5,902 nucleotides of DNA from positions 1-5,902 of the forward strand of contig CAYJRY010000059.1 in NCBI GenBank assembly GCA_964372855.1, given 5' to 3'. This DNA is from JACOXT01 sp964372855 (GTDB lineage: Bacteria > Patescibacteriota > Microgenomatia > Levybacterales > UBA12049). This document shows positions 4,774 to 5,902 of this stretch, piece after piece (position 1 is the first letter of the stretch; every line of letters begins with the position of its first letter). Below the pieces are notes generated by a model. The model saw nothing but the letters and a program-made list of their open reading frames with translations, was not told the DNA's origin and did not search any database. A program made the position numbers and the translations under genes.

Positions 4774-5829
4774 ATGGAAAAAAAGACTAAAATTATTGTA
4801 ATCGGTATCTTAGTTGTAGTAGTCGGAGTACTAATTTTTTTGTCAACAGCAGGAAACAGATTTTTTACCGCTAAGGCGCAGAAAAACATCAACAGTGGAG
4901 ATTTTATTCAAGCAAAAAAAAATCTTTATCTGGCACTCACTTTCAGTAAAAAAAATCCGGTTACCTATGCTTACCTTGGCAGAATTGCCTTAGGAACATC
5001 TTCGAAGGACCCTGAAAACTATTACCCAGAAGCAAATTACCAAGAGGCTATAACCCACTATGAAAAAGCTTTTCTAAACGGAATTGCTAAAATAGCAAAT
5101 AAACCGCTTTACAAACAAACCCTTGAAGCATCAGCTCTTTCTTATTGGCAAACTGGCGATTTTGACAAATCAGAAGAAAAATATCTTGAAGAAATAAATA
5201 ATTTTCCGCAAAACTCCTTCTGGGCGCGATATTTTATCGGTGTTCATTACTTTGAGCGTAAAAATAAGCCTCAAGAAGGGTTCGAAATTCTTAAAGAAGC
5301 CCCAAATTCATTTGATAACGTGGATAGTTTTCTTTATCACATTTACTCGCTTTTGAGCAAATACGCTTTATTTTTTGAAAATGTGGATAATGCGGAAAAT
5401 TACGCAAAACTCGCTCTTGAAAATGCTCCCAAAGAGAATAAGTCAATCGATGTACAAATTGCTCATCTTATCCTTGCGGCCGTGTATAGAGAACGGGGAG
5501 ATATAAAATCGGCTGAAAAAGAGATTACTACCGCCAACGCTCTGGCTAATTCACCAAGTACCCATAACTGTTTTTTGTCCTTTGCATATTTTCGGAACAA
5601 ATTATACAACAGAGCCATAGAAACAGCTAAGGTAAGAGAATCTACAGTTTCATATCCGTATTCGGTGTGTCTTGCCACACTTAGCAAAGCATACTTTGCG
5701 CTCAAAAATCAGGCCGAGGCCAAAAAATATTACCGAGAATATCTCGCGCTTACCGATGCGTTGAAAGATAAAAATATTTTTATGATTCGCGACCGCGAGC
5801 GCATCCAAAAAGAATTACAAAAACCATAA
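4774..5829 (+). CDS. Membrane-anchored TPR protein (cassette copy B)
   Basis: The protein has 351 residues. Lys-rich MEKKTK and one hydrophobic helix (about 7-26) predict an N-terminal anchor with the rest outside the cytoplasm. The remainder is helical repeats of TPR type. Clear units are at about 33-62 (AKAQKNINSGDFIQAKKNLY), 115-145 (ALSYWQTGDFDKSEEKYLEE), 229-259 (ILAAVYRERGDIKSAEKEIT) and 297-330 (LSKAYFALKNQAEAKKYYRE), with weaker ones between. TPR arrays bind other proteins, so a scaffold role is likely, but no partner or enzyme activity is shown. ATG 4774 is preferred to the in-frame TTG at 4771; neither has a ribosome site. The small-protein gene ends 8 bases upstream, and a further start lies 20 bases after the stop. 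Residues 251-349 are matched by the remnant at 2321-2620. Confidence 0.85.
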   Translation: MEKKTKIIVIGILVVVVGVLIFLSTAGNRFFTAKAQKNINSGDFIQAKKNLYLALTFSKKNPVTYAYLGRIALGTSSKDPENYYPEANYQEAITHYEKAFLNGIAKIANKPLYKQTLEASALSYWQTGDFDKSEEKYLEEINNFPQNSFWARYFIGVHYFERKNKPQEGFEILKEAPNSFDNVDSFLYHIYSLLSKYALFFENVDNAENYAKLALENAPKENKSIDVQIAHLILAAVYRERGDIKSAEKEITTANALANSPSTHNCFLSFAYFRNKLYNRAIETAKVRESTVSYPYSVCLATLSKAYFALKNQAEAKKYYREYLALTDALKDKNIFMIRDRERIQKELQKP

Positions 5830-5849
5830 TAAGCAAAGATATCGTTGAT

Positions 5850-5902
5850 ATGAAAAAGCATGCGAGTGAATTCCTTTTTTGGAGATTTGGCGTTTGCGCG
5901 GT
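5850..5902 (+). CDS. Start of a probable membrane protein, 3' end missing
   Basis: An ATG 20 bases after the TPR stop opens a frame to the window edge, coding for 17 residues: a basic start (MKKHASE), then FLFWRFGVCA, which looks like the entry to a first transmembrane helix. A short basic head followed by (F/L)xxWR is common in polytopic membrane glycosyltransferases, but 17 residues cannot establish this. Spacing and direction suggest it belongs to the same operon. No Shine-Dalgarno is visible. Confidence 0.45.
   Translation, partial: MKKHASEFLFWRFGVCA

Noticed and set aside
5463..5705. Open frame of 80 codons on the minus strand.
   Set aside because: It is antisense to well-formed TPR repeats and has no ribosome site or domain.

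Overview
The window is AT-rich and densely packed. It comes from a bacterial cell-surface or glycan-assembly neighbourhood. Several starts have no recognisable Shine-Dalgarno sequence, one 5' leader is predicted to be only about a dozen bases, stops are standard TAA/TAG/TGA, and small membrane-anchored and TPR proteins sit beside glycosyltransferases. This resembles genomes of uncultivated small bacteria such as the Patescibacteria/CPR. That placement is an inference from style, since no marker gene is present.

Layout. (1) Positions 1-714 hold the 3' part of a CDP-glycerol glycerophosphotransferase-like gene. (2) It converges on a family 2 glycosyltransferase on the minus strand (711-1958), and the two stop codons overlap. 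(3) A 150-base divergent intergenic region has a TATAAT box facing each way. (4) Cassette copy A (2109-2620) is a 66-residue membrane-anchored protein with a Pro-rich tail, followed by the broken C-terminal third of a TPR protein, closed by a strong hairpin at 2646-2686. (5) A tightly spaced pair follows: an atypical short-chain dehydrogenase/reductase (2719-3411) and a prolyl-4-hydroxylase-like 2OG-Fe(II) oxygenase (3416-4207). (6) A 265-base non-coding stretch carries a heptamer repeat, a palindrome, a direct repeat and a good sigma70-type promoter. (7) Cassette copy B (4473-5829) is a 97-residue homologue of the small protein, broken by one missing T, and then an intact 351-residue membrane-anchored TPR protein. 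(8) The start of a further, probably membrane, protein runs off the end at 5850.

The main discovery is that two apparently unrelated stretches are copies of one two-gene module: a small single-pass protein starting MK(K/R)xLNS, then an anchored TPR protein. The two small proteins align without gaps over their first 40 residues once the single-T lesion in copy B is repaired. The non-coding-looking stretch at 2321-2620 aligns without gaps to residues 251-349 of the intact TPR protein, with one in-frame TAA. The lesions are complementary: copy A keeps a readable small gene and a dead TPR, while copy B keeps an intact TPR and a frameshifted small gene. I know no named system with this architecture. 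Its position among glycan genes suggests a surface role, but the sequence does not show the function.
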